A DNA stretch of 14,939 nucleotides from Rhodobiaceae bacterium (GCA_002746275.1 NVWR01000001.1:91471-106409); one strand, 5' to 3'. Shown: positions 1 to 8,077, numbered from the stretch's first letter. A program made the numbers and translations. The notes: generated by a model not told the origin, from the sequence alone.

Positions 1-126
1 GACCCGATCCTTATGGCCGCCGCCATGAAGAAGGCGGTGGAGGCGGGCAGGCTTGCTTATCTGGCAGGGCGCATGCCGCGCAAACTGTACGCCGATCCAA
101 GCTCACCCGTCGCAGGGCTCATCTAG
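1..126 (+). CDS. thiG: Thiazole synthase ThiG, 3' end only
   Basis: The last 41 codons of a gene that begins before the window; the stop TAG is at 124-126. The visible protein contains [19 protein letters not shown] and ends in SSPVAGLI, which matches the remembered C-terminus of ThiG. ThiG is the cytoplasmic TIM-barrel enzyme that builds the thiazole phosphate moiety of thiamine from 1-deoxy-D-xylulose 5-phosphate, dehydroglycine and ThiS-thiocarboxylate. No catalytic residue lies in this tail, so the call rests on tail similarity alone. It converges on the dsbA-like gene with only 9 bp between the two stop codons and no visible terminator. Confidence 0.8.
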   Translation, partial: DPILMAAAMKKAVEAGRLAYLAGRMPRKLYADPSSPVAGLI

Positions 127-135
127 AACTTCTGC

Positions 136-918
136 TTACGAAGCGGTGCGTTCTTCCTCAACGACCTCAAGCAGACGTTCTTTGCTCACAGCCCCCGGGA
201 CCAGTTGATTGCCAATGACAAAGGCGGGTGTTCCCTCAATGCCAACCAGGCGCGCGAGGTCATGAGTGCGCTCAATCGCGGCATCAATGCCCGGATCTTT
301 CATGTCCTGACGAAGACGATCCACGTCCAGTCCGGCCTCTTCGGCAATGCGCATGATCCGCGCCTCATCAAGACTGCCCTGCGTCGCCATCAAGGCAATA
401 TGCAGTTCCATGTATTTGTTCTGTGAGATGGCAGCGAGTGCTGCCCGGGCAGCCAAGGTCGACTCGTCTGAAAGAATAGGGAACTCCTTCAGAACAAGAC
501 GGATATTCCCGTCCTCGTCGGCGGCTGCGAGAATGTCTGCCACAGCACGTTTACAGTAGGGACATTTGTAGTCGAAAAATTCCACGACAGTAATGTCGCC
601 ATCCGGATTGCCGTAGACATAGGAATAGTCATCGCTGAAGAGGGCATCGCCATTGGCGCTAATTGCCGCCTCAGCCGCGAGACGGTCTCGCGCGGCTTGG
701 TTCTCTTCCAGCTTGGCAAATACCTCGAGCATAAATTCAGGGTTCTCGAGCAGGTACTCGCGCATGATCTGAACGACCGCGTCTTTCTGGGTGGCATCAA
801 AAGAAGTCTGACGGCCTTCGGCGGCAGCAAGACTGCTACCCACTATGAGGGTGCCCGCAATACTCAATACACCAACAATGCTCGAAAGCATCAGCGGGAA
901 CCGCTTAGTGACAGTCAT
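136..918 (-). CDS. Exported DsbA-family thiol:disulfide oxidoreductase (ScsC/Com1-like)
   Basis: 260 aa periplasmic thioredoxin-fold protein. Residues 1-33 form a signal peptide (basic start, hydrophobic 8-30, cleavage probably after AAA). Residues 45-72 form a helical segment containing YLLENPEFMLEVFAKLEE, which resembles the N-terminal oligomerisation helix of ScsC/Com1-type DsbA proteins. The thioredoxin domain follows, with the active site CPYC at 119-122 after FFDYK and the cis-proline P231 in GTP. The family oxidises or isomerises disulfides; the N-terminal helix suggests a multimeric, isomerase-like protein, but this is inference. The gene lies 7 bp downstream of the M48 protease, and the end of the protease gene (AGAGGA) supplies its ribosome binding site, so the two are probably translated from one mRNA. 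The shared job would be folding and clearing envelope proteins. Confidence 0.9.
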   Translation of the reverse strand: MTVTKRFPLMLSSIVGVLSIAGTLIVGSSLAAAEGRQTSFDATQKDAVVQIMREYLLENPEFMLEVFAKLEENQAARDRLAAEAAISANGDALFSDDYSYVYGNPDGDITVVEFFDYKCPYCKRAVADILAAADEDGNIRLVLKEFPILSDESTLAARAALAAISQNKYMELHIALMATQGSLDEARIMRIAEEAGLDVDRLRQDMKDPGIDAAIERTHDLARLVGIEGTPAFVIGNQLVPGAVSKERLLEVVEEERTAS

Positions 919-925
919 ACGTCTC

Positions 926-2311
926 TTATCCTCTACCTTTTTCCTGCAAAATATCTTCTGCCCTCAACCAGCCGGGAGATCCAGACAAAAGTTCATCTTG
1001 GGCTCGTTTGGCATGTTGCTTGGCTCTGGGCAACTGACCGAGCGCATAAAACCGCTCTGCTGTTGCCAGTTCCGCATGTCCATAATCCCCCAGCCGGGCA
1101 TAGCCGATGGCTGCTTGCTGGTAGGCACGGGAATTTTCTTTATCGAAACGTTCTGCAAATCGCAAATGTTCCAGCGCCTTTTCGGTGTTTGCTGGGTCTT
1201 CTGTGGCGATGAGAGACTGGGCCAGTCCAACCTGCAGAAGAGGTGAATTGGGCGCAAGTTCAACAGCACGCCCGTAAGGCGCAATGGACTCAACCACCTT
1301 GCCGCCTTCAAAAAGAATTTGCCCCTTCAGCTCCCAGATAAACGGGTTGTCGGGCATGGCCTCAAATATGGGGTCAAGTTCCGCCAGGGCGCGGTCGCCA
1401 TACCCCTGCTTGTGAAGCGCGATTGCTCTTGCATAGTGAGCGGGCAGGCTCTGGTCGCTCTCAGGGAAGCGCCGATAGGTGAGTGAGGGTTGATCAAGAA
1501 AGCCCCACAGTTTGGCCTGGACCATCTCAAAACTTGTCACCCACTCTGGCGGGTCTTGCGCGTCAAAGTAGGGGGAACGGGTCACCCTGTCTTCCAGGGC
1601 ACTAAGGCGTTGAGTTGAAAGAGGGTGAGAACGCAGATACGGATCTTGCTGCCGTTCGCTCAACACTTCTTGCCCGCGAAACAGGTAGAACGTATCCATC
1701 ATGCCCGCACCAGACCAGCCGATCCGGTCGAGATAGGTGACAGCGGCCTGGTCCGCCGCAGATTCTTGTATGCGGCTATATTCGAGGAAGCCACGCTGTG
1801 CGACCGTCTGCCCGCCGGTAATGAGGGCGAGGCCCACGTCTGCGGCACCAACGGCTATCGCTCCGATACCAAGAACCGTGGAAATGATTGTCGGTACCAA
1901 CGCATCCTTCAACGCATCCTGGGTCCGAGACAGATGGCCGCCAGCCATGTGTCCGGTTTCGTGCGCCATGACCCCAATAAGCATATTGGGTCTGTCAGCC
2001 CGAAGGATGAGACCGGTATGGATGAACATCCGCTGGCCGCCCGCAACAAAAGCATTCAGGGAATTTTCAGCCACAATGTGAAGTCGCACGGCATCCGGGT
2101 TAATTCCAGCGGCTCTGAAAATAGGCGTCCCGAAATCCCGCAGCATCTTTTCGGTCTCAGCATCACGGATAAGACCGGCGGAAAGGGCAGGGCTAGACAG
2201 GAAAAACATCAACGCGACGACAACAGCAAACAGCGATGCCATTTGATGTTTTGCCGCTGTGTGAATGTGCGCCAAATATGGGTTTGGGAGGAGGTGTTGA
2301 GCAAATGTCAT
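926..2311 (-). CDS. Secreted M48 zinc metalloprotease with TPR-like tail (BepA/YfgC type)
   Basis: 461 aa. A hydrophobic export signal spans residues 24-45 (MASLFAV...ALSA). The peptidase domain has the zinc motif HETGH at 117-121 and a probable third ligand E183 in IQESAADQ. H229 in SHPLS is placed like the histidine that plugs the active site of E. coli BepA. Residues about 290-435 are helical repeats resembling TPRs (for example YARAIALHKQGYGDRALAELDPIFEAMP). BepA helps assemble or degrade LptD and BAM substrates in the periplasm; the same role here is inference from architecture. The start is uncertain: ATG 2311 follows AGAAGGG at a long distance, while Met24 would give a compact signal peptide but has no clear Shine-Dalgarno. 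First gene of an operon with the DsbA-like gene. Confidence 0.9.
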   Translation of the reverse strand: MTFAQHLLPNPYLAHIHTAAKHQMASLFAVVVALMFFLSSPALSAGLIRDAETEKMLRDFGTPIFRAAGINPDAVRLHIVAENSLNAFVAGGQRMFIHTGLILRADRPNMLIGVMAHETGHMAGGHLSRTQDALKDALVPTIISTVLGIGAIAVGAADVGLALITGGQTVAQRGFLEYSRIQESAADQAAVTYLDRIGWSGAGMMDTFYLFRGQEVLSERQQDPYLRSHPLSTQRLSALEDRVTRSPYFDAQDPPEWVTSFEMVQAKLWGFLDQPSLTYRRFPESDQSLPAHYARAIALHKQGYGDRALAELDPIFEAMPDNPFIWELKGQILFEGGKVVESIAPYGRAVELAPNSPLLQVGLAQSLIATEDPANTEKALEHLRFAERFDKENSRAYQQAAIGYARLGDYGHAELATAERFYALGQLPRAKQHAKRAQDELLSGSPGWLRAEDILQEKGRG

Positions 2312-2390
2312 GCAAACAGTACCAATTCATGGCCCTTCTGAACGGTACCGCGCGCAATCGTGATACCTGATTAGTATGCCCCTGTTCCCG

Positions 2391-2419
2391 ACCGTAGGAG
2401 GGCAAGAGTGTGTGGTCAA
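2391..2419 (-). promoter_or_regulatory. Candidate sigma-70 promoter for the M48-dsbA operon
   Basis: On the minus strand TTGACC (2414-2419) is followed, after exactly 17 bp, by TACGGT (2391-2396). The -35 element matches 5 of 6 consensus bases, the -10 only 3 of 6. The spacing and the position about 80 bp upstream of the protease start are reasonable. It overlaps the Shine-Dalgarno of the candidate plus-strand small ORF, so at least one of these two readings may be chance. Confidence 0.3.
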
Positions 2420-2641
2420 TCGCTGGCGGGGGTAAACTCGCGCAACTGTGACCCAGTTTGTCGCTCAGACGTGCTTTTCGCAGCCGTCTTGGTTAATCTG
2501 CCTCATGCGGCGTTAGGGGAGATTCTTATCCTATCACTGCCGCGCCGGTTCGAAATGTTGATGCCTGCCAGAAAGCCCATTCGTCAGACGTTCGAGACTG
2601 CTTGTCAGACGATCGAAACAAGGAAAATTACGTCCCAATGA
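2408..2641 (+). CDS. Candidate small ORF (77 aa), possible leader of the GGT-like gene
   Basis: Unrecognised protein. What supports it is translation signals only: GTAGGAGGG at 2394-2402 gives a near-perfect Shine-Dalgarno with 6 nt to the GTG start at 2408, and the stop TGA (2639-2641) overlaps the ATG of the GGT-like gene as ATGA, the usual layout of translational coupling. The product has four cysteines and a moderately hydrophobic middle (VLFAAVLVNLPHAALGEILIL) followed by a basic tail. There is no signal peptide or familiar motif, and third-position base use is not clearly coding. It could be a real small protein, a leader ORF that tunes translation, or chance. The stretch 2312-2637 otherwise holds only the candidate promoter and a direct repeat. 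Confidence 0.35.
   Translation: MCGQSLAGVNSRNCDPVCRSDVLFAAVLVNLPHAALGEILILSLPRRFEMLMPARKPIRQTFETACQTIETRKITSQ
2583..2619. repeat. Imperfect 16-bp direct repeat upstream of the GGT-like gene
   Basis: GTCAGACGTTCGAGAC at 2583-2598 recurs as GTCAGACGATCGAAAC at 2604-2619, 14 of 16 identical, with a centre-to-centre distance of 21 bp, about two helical turns. The layout is like a pair of regulator half-sites on one DNA face, but the repeats also lie inside the candidate small ORF and end only 18 bp before the GGT-like start. No regulator is recognisable from the sequence. Confidence 0.4.
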
Positions 2642-4155
2642 GGCTAAATTTTGTTCGCTCCACAGCTCCTTGTCGCTCAAATCGGAAAACCCGGCTAAAT
2701 CGACTCACTCATCTGCATCGTCTTGCACTCCCTCTCGTTCTTGTCGCGAGCCTGTCTGGATGCGCAAGCCTGTTTGGAAATGATGAACCAGATACTGGCA
2801 CACGCCTGGGTTCTGTGGTCGGGCCGCAGAGAAACGCACAAGGGCTGACGGGCGTAGGCCGTGCGTCTGAGGCAGAAAATTTGGCTATCACAAATGGAGG
2901 CTTTGTTCTGGCAGACGAACCGCTGGCGGCCTTGGTCGCACGCGATGTGCTGGAACGAGGCGGCAATGTCGCGGATGCTGCAACGGCTCTCTATTTCACG
3001 CTGTCTGTCACCCAACCGGCGGCGGCCGGATTGGGCGGGGGCGGAATTTGTCTGATCCATGACCCGTTTGAACGCACCACCGAAAGTGTTGAATTTTTAC
3101 CGCGTCGGGCAGCAGCTGGTGGCCCCGTCGCCATTCCCGGCAATGTCCGTGGGTTTGCCCTGTTGCAGGCCCTGTACGGCCAATCCTCGTGGCTGAGCCT
3201 GCTTGCACCTGCTGAGCGCCTTGCGGCGACGGGAACACCTGTATCGCGGGCCATGGCGCGGGGGCTTGCTCCTCACGCAGCCATTCTGAGGGCCGATCCA
3301 GAGCTATCCAGAGGTCTACTCTCGCGCTCCGGCGCCGTGTTGAAGGAACAAGATAAAACTGTGCAGGTCGAGCTGGCCTCAACATTGGGGCTTGTGCGAT
3401 CTCGCGGTGTCGCAGCGCTTTATAGCGGTGACGGTGTCGCCACACTGGTGGCAGGTATCGCCGATGCCGGTGGGCGGGTGAGTGTGGAAGATCTGCGCAA
3501 CTACCGACCGGTGGTGAGCGATGCCGCGATGCGTCTGTCGGATGGGGTGGAGGTTTACTTCCCGTCTGCCAATGTCGGTGCCGGGGCTTTTGCCACCGCC
3601 ATGTGGGACGCCCTGCAAACCATTTCTCCAACGGATGGAGCCGGTAGCCTGCAGGCCGCAAATGCGACAGCCCGCAGTCTTGGAGTATCAGAAACATTGC
3701 CCGACGACCTGGGGTCAACGGGTTTTGTTGTGGTCTCATCTCGAGGCCACGCGGTCGCCTGTGCTGTGACAATGAATGGACCTTTTGGGACAGGACGAAC
3801 AGCACGGGGCATGGGCGTAACGCTGGCCTCTGCACCGGACGAACCTGTCCGGGGACTGGCAGGGGCCTTTCTGGCGCCGGTCATTGCGACGGGTCCCGGT
3901 AATGCGACGCTAGTCTTTGCTGGTGCGTCCGGAGGCGGACCGAACGCGGTGGCTGGTGTGCAGCAGGTGTTGCGGCAAACCCTTGGAGCGTCACGACAGA
4001 ACATCTCCTCTGCCCTTCAGTCTGCGACACCGGGCTCATCGGTTCTGGTCAATGCGCTGGTTTGCCCGTCAGGTCTGCCGCTCGGCTTCAACAAGTGTGA
4101 GATCGGCATCGACCCAGAGGGGGCGGGTCTTGGGGTTGAGGCGGTCTCCCCATAG
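2638..4155 (+). CDS. Lipoprotein of the gamma-glutamyltransferase (Ntn-hydrolase) family, divergent active site
   Basis: 505 aa. A long basic N-region precedes a hydrophobic stretch and the lipobox LSGC (Cys42), so the protein is probably a lipid-anchored envelope protein. The GGT large-subunit signature is visible (ERGGNVADAATAL at about 106-118; TQPAAAGLGGGG at about 125-136), as are the small-subunit start region at 358-380 and a GASGGGPNA loop at 429-437. Aligned by eye to E. coli GGT, the nucleophile Thr391 falls on Ser360 (G-S-T-G-F), His393 on Gly362, the paired serines 462-463 on Gly409-Ala410, and the glutamate-binding Arg114 is not evident; Thr409 and Asn411 are kept as Thr378 and Asn380. 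Real GGTs cleave glutathione and autoprocess; whether this one does is doubtful. ATG 2638 is preferred, with AGGA at 2621-2624; an in-frame TTG at 2602 would add 12 residues. The aminotransferase starts 31 bp after it. Confidence 0.8.
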   Translation: MRLNFVRSTAPCRSNRKTRLNRLTHLHRLALPLVLVASLSGCASLFGNDEPDTGTRLGSVVGPQRNAQGLTGVGRASEAENLAITNGGFVLADEPLAALVARDVLERGGNVADAATALYFTLSVTQPAAAGLGGGGICLIHDPFERTTESVEFLPRRAAAGGPVAIPGNVRGFALLQALYGQSSWLSLLAPAERLAATGTPVSRAMARGLAPHAAILRADPELSRGLLSRSGAVLKEQDKTVQVELASTLGLVRSRGVAALYSGDGVATLVAGIADAGGRVSVEDLRNYRPVVSDAAMRLSDGVEVYFPSANVGAGAFATAMWDALQTISPTDGAGSLQAANATARSLGVSETLPDDLGSTGFVVVSSRGHAVACAVTMNGPFGTGRTARGMGVTLASAPDEPVRGLAGAFLAPVIATGPGNATLVFAGASGGGPNAVAGVQQVLRQTLGASRQNISSALQSATPGSSVLVNALVCPSGLPLGFNKCEIGIDPEGAGLGVEAVSP

Positions 4156-4186
4156 GAAAACGATTGTAGAAGCACGGGACTCCGGC

Positions 4187-5356
4187 ATGAGTAATGATGA
4201 GATGAGAGCTTCAAAGCGCAGTGATGTTGCCCCCTTCATTGTGATGGACGTTATGCGCGATGCGAACCGGCTGGCCGCTGAAGGACGCACGATTATGCAT
4301 CTGGAAGTAGGGCAGCCAGGTGCTGCCCCGCCGGAAAAAGTTCGCAAGGTGGCCGCCGACGCGCTTGGTGGAGGGGCGTTGGGGTATACAGATGCGTTGG
4401 GCATCCCATCTCTGCGGGCACGGATCGCCGACTACTACCGCACGCAATATGATGTTGAAATTGATCCTGCCAGGGTTGTTGTCACCGCAGGGTCGTCGGC
4501 CGCCTTCATTCTGACATTTCTTACCTGCTTCGAGGCAGGCGACCGGGTGGGGCTGCCGGAACCGGGCTATCCAGCTTACCGAAATACGCTGAAAGCACTG
4601 GGATGTGTGCCCGTGGGCCTCCCCACTGGGCCGCAGACGAACTGGGCCCTGACACCTGATCTGATCAATCAGGCAGAGCAGGAGGGCGGGCCTCTGAAAG
4701 GCATTCTTGTGGCCAGCCCCTCAAACCCGACAGGGGTGATGCTGGACCGCAAGGCCATGCAGTCTCTAGCCGATCACTGCCGGGATACGGAAAAATGGTT
4801 TATCTCGGATGAGATTTATCATCGTATTGGTTACGGCATGACCGACGTATCAGCGCTGGAATGTGGGCCTGACGCGATCACCATCAATAGTTTTTCAAAA
4901 TACTACTGCATGACGGGCTGGCGATTGGGCTGGGCCGTGCTGCCGGAACGCCTTGTGCGGACTGCAGAGCGGCTGGCGCAAAACCTGTTTATCTCTGCTC
5001 CGACCTTATCGCAGATCGCAGCAGAGCAGGCGTTTGAGGAGAGTGTGTCGCTCGACATCAATGTCGAGGTCTATGCACGCAATCGGGAACTTCTTCTGAG
5101 GGAACTTCCAAAGGCTGGGATCGATCAGTTTGCACCCGCCGATGGTGCCTTCTATCTCTACGCCGATGTGTCACATCTTGCAGATGACAGCACTCTGTTT
5201 TGCGAGCGCATGCTGAACGAGGCGGGGGTCGCGGCAACGCCAGGGGCCGATTTCGACCCCGTGCGTGGGCATCACTATGTTCGGTTTTCTTTTGCAGGAA
5301 AAACGGCGGACATGGCCGAAGCCGCCCGCCGTCTCCAATCCTGGTTGAAAGCCTGA
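4187..5356 (+). CDS. Class I/II pyridoxal-phosphate aminotransferase
   Basis: 389 aa cytoplasmic fold-type I aminotransferase. Visible family landmarks are the glycine turn LEVGQPGAAPP near 39-49, the PLP-contacting SPSNPTG (Asn180), DEIYHR (Asp208, Tyr211), the Schiff-base lysine K238 in SFSKYYCMTGWR, and R366 in HYVRFSF, which binds the substrate alpha-carboxylate. The reaction is transfer of an amino group between an amino acid and a 2-oxoacid; the substrate cannot be read from the sequence, though the aspartate/aromatic-type subgroup is plausible. The open frame extends upstream to 3917 inside the GGT-like gene, but ATG 4187 gives a family-typical length and N-terminus. Its Shine-Dalgarno is weak (a GGGA about 7 nt upstream), which suits coupling to the upstream gene. 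It converges on rne with 19 bp between stops and no visible terminator. Confidence 0.92.
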   Translation: MSNDEMRASKRSDVAPFIVMDVMRDANRLAAEGRTIMHLEVGQPGAAPPEKVRKVAADALGGGALGYTDALGIPSLRARIADYYRTQYDVEIDPARVVVTAGSSAAFILTFLTCFEAGDRVGLPEPGYPAYRNTLKALGCVPVGLPTGPQTNWALTPDLINQAEQEGGPLKGILVASPSNPTGVMLDRKAMQSLADHCRDTEKWFISDEIYHRIGYGMTDVSALECGPDAITINSFSKYYCMTGWRLGWAVLPERLVRTAERLAQNLFISAPTLSQIAAEQAFEESVSLDINVEVYARNRELLLRELPKAGIDQFAPADGAFYLYADVSHLADDSTLFCERMLNEAGVAATPGADFDPVRGHHYVRFSFAGKTADMAEAARRLQSWLKA

Positions 5357-5375
5357 CAGCTCTCAACAAAACACT

Positions 5376-7835
5376 CTAGTCAGCAGAAGTCCGTCGCCGC
5401 CACCAGCCACCTCGGCTTGGCTGTGCGGGAGCATCTGCCTCAGACGCTTCTTCTTTGGGTGCCTCAGCCTTAACCTTAGGCTTTGGTACTTTTGTCACGG
5501 TCTTCACTTCATCAGCAACTGGAGCTTTTGTGTCTTCAGGCTCTGACGTTTTCGTTCCCGCAGAGCTTGGCTCTTCCGAAGCTCTGGAATAGGAGATCAG
5601 TACGGGAGCTTCACCGGCATCCCCATCTTCTGAAGTTGTACTCTCTGAGGTCGCTGTGTCTGGGGTGGCAGTGGTATTTGAGGCAGCTGCTTCAGAACCA
5701 TTTTCATTTTCGCCCTCGTCGGTTCGACGATTGCGGCGACCGCCTCTGCGACCCCGACGGCGCCGACGCTTGGGCTTGTCTTCCCCGGTTTCTTCGTCCT
5801 TGTTCTCGTCTGAGCTTGTGGCGTCCGCAGATGTGTCTGCTGCCTCGTCTTCTGTATCCGGAGCCTTGGCGACGGCATCTGTGCCACCGTCTGCAGTCTC
5901 ATCATTGCTCGCGGTGTCACCATTATTTGCGGTATCACCATTCTCATCCCGACGACCCCGGCCGCGGCCACGCCGCCGTCGCCGCTTGCGCTTAGGTTCT
6001 TCCTCGCTGGTGCTTTCGTCGCGCGCTGTCGCATCGCTTTCGGTGGCATCAGCCTCGTCTGCATCATCTGCAGGAGCAGGGTCGTTTCTTTCTGCTGCAG
6101 GTTGTTCGGTGCCACGTGCCGCTGCCGGTTCTACTTTGTGATCGGCGCCATGCACGTCGCGGTCGGTTTCCACATAGAGGGAGACGCCATAAGTCGCTTC
6201 AATGCCAAGAACGTGCGTGCGTTTCTGATTGAGAATGTAGATGGCGACTTCCGGCGACACGGTCAACGTAAAGGCGTTGTTCTTGCCCTTGTTTGCTTCC
6301 GCTTCTGCTGCCCGCAACACATGCAACGCGGTGGATTCCACCGAGCGGATCAATCCCGCTCCTTCGCACAGTGGGCAGGTGATTGTTGATCCTTCGATGA
6401 TGCCCGCCCGCATGCGCTGACGTGACATTTCCAGAAGACCGAAATGACTGATCCGACCGATCTGAATACGGGCACGGTCAGATTTAAGGCTCTCCTTGAG
6501 TTTGCGTTCGACGGCCCGGTTGTTCCGGTTTTCATCCATGTCGATAAAGTCGATCACGATGAGGCCAGCCAGATCACGCAGTCGCATCTGGCGAGGTATC
6601 TCAGCCGCAGCCTCAAGGTTCGTTTTGAGAGCTGTTGCCTCTATATTACGTTCTTTGGTTGAGCGACCGGAATTGATGTCGATCGCGACCAGTGCTTCCG
6701 TCTGGTTGATGACGAGGTAGCCGCCGGACTTCAACGTAACGGTGGAGGAGAACATCGCATCAAGCTGTGCATCGATGCCGTTCTTTTGGAAAATCGGTTC
6801 GCGCTCTTTGTAGGGCTGAACAAATTTTGCATGGCTCGGCATGAGCATGCGCATCAGGTCTTTTGCTTCGCGGTAAGCTTCCTCGCCTTCGACAAGAACG
6901 GAATCGATGTCCTTGGAATAGAGATCGCGGATCGAACGTTTGACCAGATTGCCTTCTTCATAGACCAATGCTGGAGCGATGGACTTGAGGGTAAGCTCGC
7001 GCACCCGCTCCCACATCTTCAGCAAATAATCGAAGTCGCGCTTAATCTCCGCCTTGGTGCGCTTGGCACCGGCTGTGCGAACAATAAGGCCCATGCCTTC
7101 TTGCACATCAAGGCCTTCAACCACGCCCTTCAGGCGTTTGCGGTCGGCCCCATTGGTGATCTTGCGAGAAATGCCGCCGCCCCGTGCCGTGTTGGGCATC
7201 AACACACAATAGCGACCGGCGAGAGACAGGTAGGTGGTGAGTGCAGCGCCTTTGTTGCCGCGCTCCTCTTTAACGACCTGCACCAAAATGATTTGGCGGC
7301 GCTTGATCACTTCCTGAATTTTGTAGGACCGCATTGTGCGGCGTTGCTTTTTGGGCTGCGCTTCTTCCAGCGCGTCGCCGTCACCCATCGCTTCGACAGT
7401 CTCGTCTGAAGAAGCTTCATCTGTGGTCGTATCATCCTCAGACGTGTCCTCTGACGTTTCGCCGTCTTCACTTGAGGTTTCAGGCTCGTCTGGCGTCTCA
7501 GCCTCTTTTGTTTCGGCCTCATCCTCGTCAGCATCGTTCGCACGCGCTTCTGCAGCCCATTCTTCTAGAAGGGCTTCGCGGTCTGCGACCGGAATTTGAT
7601 AATAGTCAGGATGGATTTCGTTGAAGGCGAGGAAGCCGTGTCGGTTTCCACCATATTCAACAAAAGCAGCCTGCAGTGACGGTTCGACACGCGTTACCTT
7701 GGCAAGATAGATATTGCCGCGCAGTTGCTTTTTTGATTCGGATTCAAAGTCGAATTCTTCGACACGATTGCCGTGCACGACCACAACCCGGGTTTCTTCC
7801 GGGTGGGCGGCATCGATCAGCATTTTGTTTCCCAT
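5376..7835 (-). CDS. rne: Ribonuclease E (RNase E/G family)
   Basis: 819 aa endoribonuclease, the core of the RNA degradosome, which cleaves AU-rich single-stranded RNA and processes rRNA and tRNA precursors. The start (MLIDAAHPEETRVVVV) and the S1 domain (about 36-215) are typical; the S1 domain is split by a 65-residue, very acidic, low-complexity insert at about 95-160. Catalytic aspartates are D386 (AIDINSGR) and D429 (IVIDFIDMD), and the zinc-link cysteines are C487 and C490 (CPLC); all are offset by 83 from E. coli numbering, so the core is intact. The tail from about 565 is disordered, alternating acidic stretches with two arginine-rich blocks (614-629 and 688-704), and ends in RGGWWRRR, a form seen in alphaproteobacteria. 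GGAG lies 9 nt before the ATG. A long leader upstream suggests autoregulation as in E. coli, but this is inference. Confidence 0.97.
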   Translation of the reverse strand: MGNKMLIDAAHPEETRVVVVHGNRVEEFDFESESKKQLRGNIYLAKVTRVEPSLQAAFVEYGGNRHGFLAFNEIHPDYYQIPVADREALLEEWAAEARANDADEDEAETKEAETPDEPETSSEDGETSEDTSEDDTTTDEASSDETVEAMGDGDALEEAQPKKQRRTMRSYKIQEVIKRRQIILVQVVKEERGNKGAALTTYLSLAGRYCVLMPNTARGGGISRKITNGADRKRLKGVVEGLDVQEGMGLIVRTAGAKRTKAEIKRDFDYLLKMWERVRELTLKSIAPALVYEEGNLVKRSIRDLYSKDIDSVLVEGEEAYREAKDLMRMLMPSHAKFVQPYKEREPIFQKNGIDAQLDAMFSSTVTLKSGGYLVINQTEALVAIDINSGRSTKERNIEATALKTNLEAAAEIPRQMRLRDLAGLIVIDFIDMDENRNNRAVERKLKESLKSDRARIQIGRISHFGLLEMSRQRMRAGIIEGSTITCPLCEGAGLIRSVESTALHVLRAAEAEANKGKNNAFTLTVSPEVAIYILNQKRTHVLGIEATYGVSLYVETDRDVHGADHKVEPAAARGTEQPAAERNDPAPADDADEADATESDATARDESTSEEEPKRKRRRRRGRGRGRRDENGDTANNGDTASNDETADGGTDAVAKAPDTEDEAADTSADATSSDENKDEETGEDKPKRRRRRGRRGGRRNRRTDEGENENGSEAAASNTTATPDTATSESTTSEDGDAGEAPVLISYSRASEEPSSAGTKTSEPEDTKAPVADEVKTVTKVPKPKVKAEAPKEEASEADAPAQPSRGGWWRRRTSAD

Positions 7836-8054
7836 GAGGGGTATCTCCAGTACGCCGCATCACGCCGGTGCAACGACGTGGTCTACTTGACCTGTCGTGT
7901 CGCATCGGGGCGGCGTTTGATGTGAACCAGCCAAAACGGTTCCGCTGCACCAGGGCCGAAATAGAATTCGGGCCAGGCATCAGAACACGCAATTGGCGGT
8001 GAGTTGAAAGTATGAGGGGCATTTCAGCGACGGATTGGCTCATGCAACGTGCCC

Positions 8055-8077
8055 GGCGGTCCAATTGGTGGACTGCC
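8055..8077. repeat. Hairpin in the putative rne leader
   Basis: GGCGGTCCA and TGGACTGCC flank a 5-nt loop. Eight of nine positions pair; the odd one is a G-U wobble if transcribed on the plus strand but an A-C mismatch on the minus strand. It lies about 220-240 nt upstream of the rne start. Confidence 0.45.

Noticed and set aside
3008..3835. Long antisense open frame (275 codons) opposite the GGT-like gene
   Set aside because: It is a mirror of a GC-rich coding frame, has a proline/arginine/histidine-heavy composition, no Shine-Dalgarno and no recognisable domain.
5656..6141. Serine/arginine-rich plus-strand frame opposite the rne tail
   Set aside because: Its composition is the reverse-complement shadow of the acidic and arginine-rich low-complexity RNase E tail.
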